Shown here one piece after another: positions 22,096 to 33,792 of a DNA stretch of 64,000 nt. Made by a program: the position numbers and the translations under genes. Source of the stretch: Icerya purchasi (taxonomy: Eukaryota; Arthropoda; Insecta; Hemiptera; Monophlebidae); the NCBI GenBank assembly GCA_039619475.1, contig CM077116.1, positions 200,283,117 to 200,347,116 on the forward strand. Reading direction: 5' to 3'. The stretch's first letter is position 1. Each line of letters starts with the position of its first letter. The notes under the pieces are model-generated. The model did no database searches and was not told where the DNA came from. It saw only the letters and a program-made list of their open reading frames with translations.

Positions 22096-22962
22096 ATTTT
22101 CAAAAGACCTTCCTTTTGCTAAATTTTCTATGCGGAATCTATTTGATGTTCTACGTGCTGTCCTCGTTGTTTCCTCATCATTGGTTTTTCACAAAATGCT
22201 CATAATATCGAATTCTAAAAGTGTTCTGCAAGCTATCACATCTCCTCTTTCTGCTCCCTCTTCCGATTATGTAATACTTCTCATACGCTCCGTCATTCAT
22301 GATCTTTTCCTCCTTCACTCGATCTCTTTTGTAGATTCCTGGTCATTTGGGCATTGAGGGTAATGAGGTGGTGGATTCCTTAGTCCGTTTTTCCATTTCC
22401 AGTGGCAGAGACACCTTTTCCGCTTATAGTATTGTTTTTCTTTCCTCAGCCGCTCATTTCAAACTATGGCTCAACTCCTATTCTTCTTCATTTTCTAATT
22501 CTGACTCCTTTTATCTCTCTATTGAGCTGTCTCTTCTTCCTCGTCTATAGTTTTCTCGATACTTGTCCTCTTTTAAACGCTCTACAATCTCTGCTATTTG
22601 TCTACTTCGCTTTAACCACAGTCTCCTTGCCGCATCATTTTCACAGTTTTCATCTATTTACACTTAATTTTTTCGTTTTCATCCCCCTTCCACATACATT
22701 CCTTGTGATTTTGATCATGTTTTATTTGAATGTACGGTCTTCTCTGATGAACATTTATAGTCTTTTCTACTAAAACTTGGTATTCCTACTTCGTTATAGT
22801 GTTTCTTACATTCTCTCATTTCCCTTGTTATTTCTGCCCTGGAATTATTTTTATCCTCTATCCTTAAACGTTTAAAAACATAACGTTATTTTCTCCTTCT
22901 TTCCATTTTTTGGGATAATGTCCTTGTTGGCAAACCTACATTAAAGAGAGAAAAAAAAAAGG
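22096..22962 (+). mobile_element. I-like non-LTR retrotransposon, RNase H to 3' end (family A)
   Basis: The RNase H part reads I-S-N-S-K-S-V-L-Q-A-I-T-S-P-L and, after a frameshift, I-P-G-H-L-G-I-E-G-N-E-V-V-D-S-L, the classic end motif of retroposon RNase H. The Cys/His motif follows (P-C-D-F-D-H-V-L-F-E-C near 22700). The 3' UTR ends with GTCCTTGTTGGCAAACC and an A tail at about 22950-22962. The copy is 5'-truncated and has several frameshifts. Confidence 0.85.
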
Positions 22963-23099
22963 AATAATAAGTATTTTTTCACTTTGCGCTGTAGGTTGTC
23001 GAGACTATGACAGGGTTTATAAATATTACGCACAACTAGTAGGTCTATAAAATACCAAGCTTTGGTGCAAAATTTTGGTGATAGGAAAATTTTTTACGC

Positions 23100-23990
23100 A
23101 GCCTTGTCAGATCCATAACGGAATATAGCTCCTTGATTTATTTTCCGAACATTACAAAGTCAATAGAAACAAGTAAAATGAAAATGGAACAAAGGAAAAT
23201 TATTTTAAATATCATATCTGTATACAGACTTGTGCTTATGTCATATCAGGAGAATTATGCCCTTGGATTTACAGTTGGAAAGAACAAACGAAATGAAGAT
23301 AACTAAAAACAATTACAAGGATAGAATAACGGTAGCGCAAAAAATAAAAGAAGTGAAGTTGAAATACTTCGATAAGTGGCAAAACGCTTATGATCGGGAA
23401 GTAACAGGAAGGCGAACATACGAACCACTGTCCGGAATTGAAGACAGACTAAAGAACAATCAAATCAGTCCAGACTTCTTTCTAACTTAATTTCTATCGG
23501 GAAACGGTAATTTCGCGGATTATTTTAAAAAAATGAACAGAATTAATGACGACATATGCAGAGAATGTAATATCAAAGTAGATTCATCAGACCACACCTT
23601 TCTATACCTATACACTGTTCCAAATTCGATTACAGCTGAACACAACATCGCGGAAAATTATAATTGGTTCAAAAATAAAATGAATATGATTAAGACCAAA
23701 ATATATATAACAAATATAATACAAAATAAAATCAAAGTAGAACAGTGAATATTATTAAATTTCAGAACTGTTTCTTGCGTTACGCGCTCGATTTTTCTCA
23801 TCTTTTCTCTTTTTTGTATTTTTGTAACGTAGAGGAGATACGGAAAAACCTTAGGTCAAACGGTCTCCATTTATAATATTCGACTAATTGTAAATCGCTA
23901 TTCTTATTGTATACATTAATGTTTTGTTATGTATTAATTTAAGCGGTATTTGTACTTAAAAAGGAGGAGAAATTTAAATAAATAAAAAAA
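23100..23990 (+). mobile_element. R1-like non-LTR retrotransposon, ORF2 C-terminus and tail
   Basis: In broken plus frames: K-M-E-Q-R-K-I-I-L-N-I-I-S-V-Y-R-L-V-S, then C-P-L-D-L-Q-L-E-R-T, then K-W-Q-N-A-Y-D..G-R-R-T-Y, then F-L-S-G-N-G-N-F, then I-C-R-E-C..S-S-D-H-T-F-L-Y. This is the usual C-terminal run of R1-like retroposons: Q..L-L...S-A-Y-R-T-S, then W-Q.W, F-L-S-G-H-G-x-F, C-x2-C...H. A 240-base 3' UTR ends in an A-rich tail near 23970-23990. It is not located in rDNA. Confidence 0.75.
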
Positions 23991-24029
23991 AGCACTAGCG
24001 AAATATCAATGTACGGTTTTTCTATGATG

Positions 24030-24500
24030 CCTGCAATAATATCGCTTTGAAATCCGCAAAACTCGGTACTTTGTATTCTTTACATTCTTGAATTAGAACT
24101 GGTAAGTGTGTGTGGTTTATTATACAATATTCGCAGTTTATGCCTGTTCTACTGGTTGTTGTTTATCTTTCCTTTCGGTCTATTTATTAATATTCTTGTA
24201 AATAACTTGTAGACTGTTGATAGTAGGCTGATATACGTTTGTAATTTTCCAGATCTGAAGCGGTGCAACAAAATTCGGTTTTCTCGATGATTTTTAGTAC
24301 CTCAGCTTTGACCCTAATTGGATGATTTTTAAAAGATTTAATTCAGTACTATCGTATAAATGTGGAAAATCATTCAAAGCTTTCAGAAGTGTTATTAACA
24401 ATCTTACCTGCAGCAGAGTAAAGTAAAGTGCATGACTACCAGCGAAGTTTATAAGATTATGGATTGAAATGAATTTGATTTTCATGATCAACGAATATTT
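24030..24500 (-). mobile_element. Possible non-LTR retroposon C-terminus
   Basis: The minus frame near 24150-24020 reads G-I-N-C-E-Y-C-I-I-N-H-T-H-L-P-V-L-I-Q-E-C. It then runs on to F-A-D-F-K-A-I-L and a stop. The C-x2-C...H...E-C spacing resembles the Cys/His tail of I/R1-type ORF2 proteins. Upstream minus frames (24491-24294) may be the decayed body but lack clear motifs. Confidence 0.4.
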
Positions 24501-27087
24501 TCAAAAATTCTTAAGTTGCGACAGATGAAGTTTACGAAATGATATGCGATTCTACTTTTTTAATGTCGTCATCTTTTGAATAGGTTTTTATTTATAATAC
24601 CGGATTAACTAATGGAATAATCCCGATTCCCCCTGTGTATTCTACTTTATTCGAAAAATTCTTTTAAAATCACAGAGAAGAAAAGGACTAGAGTCCAATG
24701 GGAGACAGTTTATAATTATGGATTTGGCCGTACTATTCCGAATATTGTAATGTAGCGCAACGCGATAATTTAGGTTATCTTGCCGGGCGTGTGTAATAGT
24801 TCAAAGACGTTACCGATAATCAATCTCGTTCTTTTACCGGACGTATTAAATCTTTCGAAGGATTTCTTCTTGAGTTAAGAGGAAAAATTACGGCAATTGT
24901 TGATCGTAAGAACCAACCGAAAGACAACTCGATCAGCGAGAATTTTTAGGCAAACGATGCATATTGGAAGAGAGCGTGAAACAGTTATTCGCAAAAACCC
25001 CTACAAAACTCACGAACTAAAATTCACCGCCAACGGGTGAGTGCAAATATCTTTATTGGCTATTTCTTTAGTAGCACTGCCTGCTGCTGGGGTTGAGGTT
25101 CTTACGTGAAGGTTAAGGCAGTAAATGTTGGCAGCGAATTCGTGACCACCGCTTTTTATAATTATGGGTTTCAGCCTGAATGCTAACTGGAAAGTATTTT
25201 TCCGGAAGGGATAGATTAGGTTATTCTCCGCTGGTTTACGAGATTTTATTACTTTTTATTCTTTTTTAATGCTGTTACTTTTCATGCTAAAAATACGTCG
25301 ATCTTAATTTTATATTACTAGAAATACACGGTACGTTTAATTGAATCGTCCCTTTTTTTCTTTTTTTTTTTCTTTTCAATTTCCGTCTTTCTTACACATA
25401 CTTTCAATTCGGTAAAATCAGTGATCGCAGTTGATCATGCTGTAATATGTTGAACTTGGTCCCTTCTAGTTGAAATTTCTTGGGTCAAATCGGTACAATA
25501 TTAGAATTTTTTCAATATTTCATCATAAAATATTAGTATCAGAGCTATAAACAAAACTATTTGCTTACGTATATAGTAGTTATATTTATCTAAGTATCAC
25601 AAGCTCTTAATAACAACAGTAACATAAATAATAATTCTTATTAAGTATAATAACAAAAAGTCATTAAATGAATGCACATGTAAAAATTTTCGAACAAAGC
25701 TCGCATTAATAAAATTTACATACTTGCTAAATGCATTAAAACATAAACTGCTTTTTACTAATGTTTAAAACACGAATACTCCATTAAAATGGCGTCATTA
25801 TTTAATCCAAAAAGTGAGCTCCTTCCATAAAATAGGATTTTCGAAAAATCTGCTTTTCTAGCAGATAATAATGAGTATTTAAATAATAACGTAACATTAA
25901 CAAAGTCGAAATTTTCCAGAATTATTTTACGGAAACGATGAAGTATAAAATATCTGTTGGAAATGAAGAGCATTTTGGTAAAGTTTTCAAATTCAGGAAA
26001 TGAGCGGTAAATTTTAAACGATAAAAAGGTGTCAGCTGGTACAATTTCATTTGAATAACATTTAAAGTTACGATAATCCTATTTTGAAGTAATTCGTTAA
26101 TTGGCGTGGAGGAATTTGTGTTAATATTTTATTTTTACGCACACAAAAAAGAAAACAACACAAAAACCGAAAATATATGTATATATTCGTAACGTTAAAT
26201 ATTTATTTTTAATGACAAGAGATGAGATGATACTTACGTAGAAACGTATGAAAAAAAAAAAAAATCTTTAAGAGAAGGCAAGCTGATTGAAAAAAAACAT
26301 GTAGTTTTATAAATTCATTTTAACTTCTTTTTTTTTTTACGAATTTCTTTCATTAAAATATTATTTTCTAACGAGTATTAATCGAGATAAATTTAGAGAA
26401 TTTTACTGCAAAAGCATATTATGATTATCTTTTTTAATATAGTACGTTTTTTAAAAGTATTTCATTATTAAATTTGTTTGGAATATTATATTTTTGACTT
26501 TAATAAACGACTGAAATGTAATTTAATTGAGCCTAGCTGAAATTTTGCTTAAATTTATTAGTAAATTATGCATATAAAATCTAACAAATACATTGTCGTC
26601 CGTCGTATATTTCGAATTTAGGTATTACTTTTTACTGTAACTTTATTACGGTTTTATTCTTGCTTTTTTAATAATATAAACGAAATTAAAATGTCTGCGA
26701 AGTGTTATGTTAACCTATTTAACACATTGGAGCAGCAATTATTAGGTTCATTTAAGTTTACATTTTTCCGAAATAAAATTATTATAATCTGAATGTTAAT
26801 ATTCTTTTAAAAATTCATCCGTAAGAATTACGTTTGCTCTGAAAACTATTCTTCTGATCTTCACACGTGGTCAGTGAACTTTCTTACATCTCTGTTATTA
26901 TATTGATCAACAATAATAAATTTCGGTTGTCTATCTTCAATAATAGGCACGAAATTCTGCCTGCTTTTTACGTAATTTTTATCATACATTATAATAGTTT
27001 GAAGATTTCACATACTTAAATATTTTATTACAGTCTTCGAGTATATTATATGCTTAAATTGAGTGACGGAATTTTTAAGTTTAATGT
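24501..27087. other. Intergenic, nothing recognised
   Basis: 24630-25200 is less AT-rich and contains GC-balanced stretches, yet no frame, domain or terminal repeat could be identified. The rest is AT-rich. The 71-codon frame at 25973-25758 (-) has no motif. Confidence 0.4.
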
Positions 27088-27093
27088 TTTATT
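27088..27093 (-). terminator. Candidate poly(A) signal of the BOK-like gene
   Basis: AATAAA on the minus strand lies about 72 bases after the stop codon of the terminal exon, a normal position for a short 3' UTR. Confidence 0.55.
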
Positions 27094-27164
27094 TTGGTGA
27101 ACGTTAATAATATGGAGGAAGATATCATCGAGATGAGTCTTACTATTGAAAATACATTTTACTG

Positions 27165-27305
27165 TTAGCTGCCGACAAATACTCCAAACCATTTGATTAG
27201 GAAAATAAAAATTCCAACCGACAACATTACTGTCGTTATAAAAATATATATTCTGTTCATTGACATTCGCACGTTATCCGGCCTGCAATACGACTGTAAA
27301 GCTAT
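27165..27305 (-). CDS. Bok: BOK-like Bcl-2 protein, terminal exon (membrane anchor)
   Basis: This is the last coding exon of the gene whose main exon is 34563-33793. On the minus strand a textbook acceptor (TTATTTTTATTTCAG) precedes a 46-codon frame and a stop. It begins I-A-L-Q-S-Y-C-R-P-D-N and continues with I-Y-I-F-I-T-T-V-M-L-S-V-G-I-F-I-F-L-I, then K-W-F-G-V-F-V-G-S. That is a short linker, a hydrophobic helix of about 19 residues and a small tail, the C-terminal anchor by which BOK-type proteins sit in mitochondrial or ER membranes. The join is phase 0 on both sides: the upstream exon ends after the Trp codon of G-G-W, this one starts with a whole codon. In mammalian BOK an exon boundary lies at about the same point. 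A poly(A) signal follows 72 bases after the stop. Too short to be found as a free open frame. Confidence 0.87.
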   Translation of the reverse strand: MALQSYCRPDNVRMSMNRIYIFITTVMLSVGIFIFLIKWFGVFVGS

Positions 27306-27849
27306 CTGAAATAAAAATAATTTGTTCGAATTATAGTACAATAATTAAAGTATACACATCATATTCGTGTAAATTAAGATCATTGTGATAAAAAGTCGCT
27401 GTATATGGCACGTTAAATGTATATAAAAAAAAAGAGAAAAAAAAGAAATAGTCATAAAAGAATATTAAATAAGTATTTTAAACATTTTCAGATGGATTTA
27501 TTAATTTTTTTTAAGGGTGTGGGGCCTTTACTTATTCTGATTAGAATATTTTAACATTAATTCGATTTCAGAAATACATCTCCAATATGTATATATTTGA
27601 AAGAATAATCAGAAAAAAATAAAACAAATTAAAGAATAATCACTCGCATTACTACGATTAAAGAAATAATGATAAATTTTTCTGTTACATATTTTTTGAA
27701 TAGCAACAAACATTGTTAGCCAAAAGCCATCAATAAAAAATAATAATTATTCGCTCTGAATAAATTTGTAAAACTTTATTTAGAAGAATAATATCTTTAT
27801 CCGTTTTTATAGCCTTTTATTTAACTCGGTTTGTCCTTCTGTCTGTCTG

Positions 27850-28690
27850 TCATTCTATTTGTCTGGGGGGAATCTTGCGAACGATTTTTCACCTACTTCC
27901 CTATGAATTAAAAAAGTGTCCTTTTGCAGAAATGCTTGTTAAAGATGACAATACAATATTATGCAACATCTGGGTTTCCAGCTTTAAAATTAGGCCCTCG
28001 GAGCGCCGAAAACTCGAAATTTTGGAATTTTTTTTTTTTTTTCGGGCATGTGATATATTTTTGGAAAGATCATTATTTGTCGAGAACAAAACCATATTTT
28101 ATTTCTTTAATGAAACTTTCGAAGTTTACAAAAAGTTTAAAAAAGCGCGAAACCTAATATATAGCTCTCTCCTTGCGACGCGAGTATTATAGCTAAAAAT
28201 TTTGAACAAGGTTGAAAATATGCGCATGCATGTATATTTCTTTGGTTTGGAACATCTAGGTTTCCAACTTTAAAATTAGCCCCTCGGGGGTTCGAAAGCT
28301 CGAGATTTTGGGAAAAAATATTTTTTTTTCCAGGCATGTGATTACTGTTGGAAAGAGCGCTATTTGTCGGGAGCAAACTCGTATTTCATTTTCTTAACGA
28401 AACATTCGAAGTTTACTAAAAGTTAAAAAAAGCACAAAAAACGATGTGTAACCCTTCTGCTTGTGGTTCAGCTTTATAGCTAAACATTTTGAACTAGGTT
28501 AAAAAAATGTACATCTTTGTGCATTTCGCTACATTGGAACATTTGGGTTTCCAACTTTAAAATCAGACCCGTGTGGCGCCAAAAGCTCGAAAGTTTCAAA
28601 AAAATATTTTTTTTTCGGTCATGTGATATATCAATGGAAAGATCGTTATTAGTCAAACGTTGTGTTTCATGTGCTGAGGATTCCGTATGC
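27850..28690 (+). repeat. Tandem array, 286-287 bp period, three units
   Basis: The anchor AAAATTAG/AAAATCAG recurs at 27986, 28272 and 28559, giving periods of 286 and 287. Each unit holds GGTTTCCA.CTTTAAAATTAG, then CTCGAAA.TTT, a T run, then GG.CATGTGAT and TGGAAAGA.C. The array ends near TGCTGAGGATTCCGTATG (about 28673-28690), the reverse of the right edge at 16246. The same units occur at 15690-16200, so this is a dispersed element with internal tandem structure. Frames of 60-105 codons inside are artefacts of the repeat. Confidence 0.8.
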
Positions 28691-29536
28691 GTCGTATGAA
28701 AAACAAAAGACAATATAATTGAAAGAATGCGATCCATTATTTAATAATAAAATGTAACACAAATTTCTAAAATATTAATATTTAATTATTAATCTGCGGC
28801 CCCCGCTTTTATTTTTCCGAATATTTTGTGGTTTCAGATTTTAATGTCAAGATGCGTATCTGGTAGTCGTACACTAATAAAGTTATTTCGCACTTTTTAG
28901 TGCATAAATAAAAGGCTATCTTTACAAAGTTTTTTTTATTTTTTTTATTAAAATAACTTTTTCAACTTTTTTTTGTTTGTTATTAATAGAACTTAATAGT
29001 ACTCATTTAAACAATTTTTCGGGACGTGTTCTAGATTTACATGTTGAAATATTGGTTTTGAATGATTTCTTTTTTTTCGTTTAGTGTTCAAGTTATTTTT
29101 TGAAAATATATATAGGGTATTGTAAAGTTTATAGGAGTACTATATTATTTTGAAAATGCATTGTTGTTAAGTACAAAGAAGAAGTGAATTTAGATTCTTT
29201 CCAAAATCATTATTTAAATATGCTTTGGTTTTAATGTCTTATTGTGATATTAAAATTGACATAGAAGCGCTCTCTATTACTACTACGTAAAACAAGCAAT
29301 CATTTAGTTATAACCTTTTCCACAAGGATGCATATTATTAATACAGTTAATTTCATTTTTTTTATTACGAGTGATTTACCCGCTTGGAGGAGTAACTTAA
29401 AATTTAAAATCTCTGTTTGATAGCATTAATTAATCCCGAATCACCACTGCTTAAGGTATTTTTTGGAATAAATATGATTTAATATAGTATCATTTAACAT
29501 ACTATTTGTTAAATGTAAATTATAATTTGGAATAAA

Positions 29537-29640
29537 CACGGTGGCCATTCAAATATAATTTGTAAATTCCCGGTATATTCCCGCTCCAAATGTCCTTAAT
29601 TTCCTGTTTACTAGAATTTTACATGGGTTTACACGAACCT
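29537..29640. mobile_element. Single end of the hAT-like family seen at 4492-4839
   Basis: CACGGTGGCCATTCAAATAT and the following TTGTAAATTCCCGG match the right end (reverse strand) of the 4492-4839 element. A second end was not found, so this is probably truncated or has a very different interior. Confidence 0.45.
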
Positions 29641-29808
29641 TCTTCCGCTTGTATAATAGCAAACCCAATTAAGCGAAGCGAAAGCAAATAAAATATCAGT
29701 AAAAATAGAAAAATTCCAAATAAAATTTTCTAGATTTTTGAAGTTTTTTTATTCACATTAAAAATATTTTACCATTATAATGACCATTAACTAATTTAAG
29801 CAATATAT

Positions 29809-30769
29809 CAGGGGCGGATCCAGAGAGACATTTTGGAAAGGGAAATAATATAATATGTAATAGAACTTATTACAAGAATTAAATAAATAAATAATCGCTA
29901 ATAATCATGTGGAAGACAGCGGCAACTCACCACGTATACCATCATATGCGCGCTAGGTCAGTACACAGCAGACATACACGGGACTGCACTGGTAGCGCGA
30001 TAATAAGCAGCTACAATCAGTTCCGAGTGTAATCTTTGCGTGTACACTAGCGTTACATATAGCAATTGCGAAGCACGCTACCTGTTCTGTACAGCTAGAT
30101 TGTACAGATAGGTAGTCTCGATGCTCGTAATCGAGCTAACGAACGAACGAACGAATATCTTATGCGGTAGATAGTAGATTTGAGAAATACCCCTTGTTTC
30201 ATAAAGAAAATCAAATAGCGAACTCTTTAAAAGGTTTTAAAAATGTTTCAAAAATACATAATTATTACAATTTAATTTAAATTTTGTTTTATTTTCGGGC
30301 GAAAAATAAAAAAAGCTTTTAATTGCAGCTAAAATGGTAGTGTAGAATTTAAATAGTAAATTACTAGAAAGAATATAATGATAAGTATTTTTATTAGATA
30401 TTACTTTTTTTTTTATTTTTGTTAATGATCCAGTTCGAATTCTTTATCTGTTGTAAGCGAGTAAAAAAAATATATATATACATATATTCCTCACTGAACT
30501 TTATTTTATTTACATTGCAAAATAAAAATTAAAAATAAATAAAAAAGGCAAAAGATCGACGATATTTAAAATAGAATAAAAACGTAACTTTAATAGTTTT
30601 ATTAGAAAGCAGTAGTAAATATTAATTATAATTAAATGCATAGTTAACATTTAGACAAATATTATGTAGTATAAATTAAGTTTTTCTGTTGTAACAAATT
30701 TTTTCATCGAGGTTTTAGTTCTTTGGAGGGAGAGGGGTGTACCCTATCCTCCCTGTGGATCCGCCGCTG
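29809..30769. mobile_element. hAT non-autonomous element, 961 bp, carrying a SINE
   Basis: The left end is CAGGGGCGGATCCAGAG. The reverse complement of the right end is CAGCGGCGGATCCACAGGG: good hAT-type inverted repeats. AATATAT directly abuts both ends (29802-29808 and 30770-30776), seven bases of the expected eight-base duplication. A 5'-truncated SINE occupies 29863-30155. No transposase frame remains. Without the SINE the element would be about 670 bp. It lies in the BOK intron. Confidence 0.85.
29863..30155 (+). mobile_element. tRNA-derived SINE, 5'-truncated, with GAAC tail
   Basis: It matches the SINE at 22086-21737 from GAACTTATTACAAGAATTAA onward, so the tRNA-like head and both promoter boxes are absent. 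It ends in a short (AACG)n tail at about 30138-30155, the only copy here with a clear tail. It is nested in the hAT element, hence inserted later. Confidence 0.85.
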
Positions 30770-30949
30770 AATATATGCTTACTTTATTATTACAAAAATT
30801 AATAATGAAATTTATAAAGATTTATCCTTTCCCCATTTAAATAGTTTTGACTTATAAAATTTACGCGCCGACTTCATGAGATTTACGGAGCTCAAGCCTC
30901 TCCAAAAGTTTTACTGAGAGGGTTCACCCCTCCTAATAAATTTAAATGC

Positions 30950-31990
30950 ACAAAAAAAAATTGTACTAAAGGATTGCACGTTCCGAGGAAATACAAGAGC
31001 ATTCGAATAGTAAGTGATTTGCATCAGAGGTCAAATTTAAGATAGAAGGGTGAACGGGACACAAGAAACTGAACAATATCAAAACGAAAAAAAGAAGTAG
31101 AAAGCAGACTATGATTAAAGCGAAGGCGAACTGTAGAAGACAAATAACAGAACGGCTGATGCAGGGGAAAAATTATTAAACCAGGAAGAAGTGGGGGAGA
31201 GGGTTTAGGGCAAGGTAAGAGGAGTAGGATTGGAGAAAAGAGACGGATAGAGATCGGTCCAAAACTCACGGTCAGAACAATAAGAGAGAGGGCAAAGACT
31301 TTGGTAGGGGAATCTGCCTATGAAACGACCATTTACTGCAGCTAAACATAAGAGTCGGCAAGATCGTTACCTTAGATGCCGCAGTGGCCTGGAATCGAAA
31401 GAAGGTCAATTAGGGTAGAACGGAATGTTAATAAATTATAAATTAAGGAACAAATATAAAGAATAATAGGATCCGACGAGGGTTTAGGAAAGGGCGACGA
31501 GATAGCCCATAAATCGCTCTCCGAGTCGGAGCATTGGAAGAATTTCGATAAATTGGATGTTCGGGATATAAAAAGGATCGCACGTGAAATAGCCATGGAT
31601 TCGGCTAAAAAGATAGAAGAAAAGGAAGGAAGTTGAAAAAACCGAGAATAGTTGATATCAGGAAGAATAAAAGCAGCTCCGACACCTGAAGCAGATTTTG
31701 AGCCATCCGTAAAAACCATGCTGTGAGCTGGAAAGAGTGAGTGTAGAGTTTGGTTAAATTCGTTATGTATTACAGGAAGCGGAAGAAATTTAATGTTAGA
31801 GGGAAGAGAAAATAGCTTAGGAGAAAACGACAGTTCTAAGAAGTTGTAAGTGAAGTACGGGGATTTGTTACAGGAGAGGATAAAGTGAGAAAATAGGACA
31901 AGTCGGAAGGATATGTGTGAAAGAATTGGAATTTTTCGTAGGGAGAAACGCCAATTGTCCGGAATATATTGTTAGGAATTCATGAGTTTA
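30950..31990 (-). mobile_element. I-like non-LTR retrotransposon, thumb/RNase H relic (family A)
   Basis: The minus frames contain M-V-F-T-D-G-S-K-S-A-S-G-V-G-A-A-F, the start of RNase H with its first catalytic Asp. Then come C-S-D-S-E-S-D-L-W-A-I and the I-P-G-H-C-G-I motif. Further downstream D-A-N-H-L-L-F-E-C is the Cys/His tail near 31020. Frames change several times. It lies inside the BOK intron in the same orientation as the gene. Confidence 0.85.
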
Positions 31991-33792
31991 GAATGAGAGG
32001 TATGAAACGACGTTTAATCATAAATCTTTCACCAAGATGGAGTCTTCGAATAAATAAAGAATGGAAGCCAATTTCAGCCAGAAGAGTTGAATCACTGTGT
32101 TCCATAGCTTCTCGTTTGAGACAAATTTACTTTGTGTTTCACTTTTTCAATAAATGAGCATCTTCAGATGCTGTATATAACACGATGCGATCAAGTTTCT
32201 TTCTATAAACTCTCGACTTTATAAAAATATGGATAATCTTAAAAAGTAAATTTAATAATTCTGCAAATACTATAATGGTCGTTTGAAAATATTACTTCAA
32301 TTTTAAATGTAATATGGTAAAATAATATGAAGGAAATTGAAAGGACAGATTTAACGATTAGAAAAAGAACGATAAAAAAAAAAATATGAAAATATTATTC
32401 GATACTTATTTTTCCGTTTAAGAAAGATTTTTATAGAAAAGATACCGCGCGGGGCAGATGTTTTCAAACTGGGAAAAAATCCGTTAGGAGATTAAGTGAC
32501 AATTGTGCAACCGCAATTTAATTTCAAAAGAGAGAAATTTTGATGTTTTTGGTAAAATTTTAATTTTTAAAAATACCAAATTGTTTAAAAATCTAAGCGA
32601 ATATGTAAAATATAATGTATTTTTAGATCTACGTGATTCTTATTTAATTTTAGGGGTCGAAAACGAACCGTTTGGCAAATTATTTAAAATTAATAAAGAT
32701 AAAATGACGTTCTATTCATTCCGGTAGATCCGTTCAAATAATTGTTTTCACCAACACCTACATCGCAATATCAATTTTTTTTTAAACGGATATGGGAACT
32801 TCATTTGCTTACTTTAAGTATATTTATGTATTTCATTTTAAAAAATGTTCTTTTGTTAACTGCGCTACACGAGGTGGTACTACCATTTTTTGACCTTTAG
32901 TTGGAGTTTAAAAGAACCGATGAAAAATCAAAAAAACTTATTTTTTTTGCCGCGGTATGTCAGTATTTCATGTACAAATACAATTTAGCTACCGTTAATT
33001 TGCAAATGTTATTTGTAGATCATGTTTTATATCCGGGGAATTACGATCACTAACGAACTGAGCTAAGCTTCCAGTCCATTATACAAAAAATCATCATCTG
33101 CAGCATGTCCCTTTTTCTTAATAATGTCGGATCAGCTGTTTCCACATCCCGGTTAGCCTGAAAAATCTAACATCGGGTACGCTATTTCGCTTTTTATTAT
33201 GCCTCACTTATACTTTAAATTGTTAAAATAAAGTGCGAATGAAAATCAGAAAATTGTCTGCTCTCTCAGCAAACCGTTAAATTATTCAACAAAAAAAATA
33301 TACTACATATAGATCTACAAAATTTATATAGTAATTTGCTATATTCGGACAAAGAGAGTTATGACAACAACCATAAGCGCTAAAATGAGTTCGCTTACGT
33401 AACGACCAGATTTCTTTGCCGTAACACCTGGGTTTAATTAAAAATTACAACTATCCAGCCGAATAGCAGTATCGTTAGAATATTATCAAAGTAAGTAAAG
33501 CGAATAGTATTACACGGACTATCATGGATTATGGAATTCAGTTTTTCTTAATGTACTCCTAAGAGGGGTCTACTATAGTGGATCTGAAAAGAATACTGTT
33601 TTTTTTTGTTTTTTTTTTTTTTCGGAATGATTCTTCCAATCGTATGACTTTCCTGGTATAACGAATATTCAATTTCAGATATTAGGTGTATATACTACCG
33701 GAAACAGAACGACTGGAGCACGATCCTTCACTGGACTACCGCGCTACTTAGAATATTATTAGCACAATTATTTCATTAAAAAACATTCTTAC

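Larger units (their letters stand above)
27306..33792 (-). other. Intron of the BOK-like gene (6487 bp)
   Basis: Bounded by GTAAGA (33792-33787, minus strand) and TTTCAG (ending 27306). It holds a tandem-repeat block (27850-28690), a hAT-like end (29537), a hAT element with SINE (29809-30769) and an I-like relic (30950-31990). The remaining parts, 28700-29530 and 32000-33740, are AT-rich and show no extra exon. Confidence 0.8.

Noticed and set aside
23100..23990. R1 element as evidence of an rDNA unit
   Set aside because: No 28S-like sequence flanks the fragment; it is a dispersed relic.
33748..33792. In-frame continuation of the BOK exon by 14 residues to a stop
   Set aside because: It crosses a clear GTAAGA donor right after the G-G-W of BH2, the added residues resemble no Bcl-2 tail, and a phase-matched anchor exon exists downstream.
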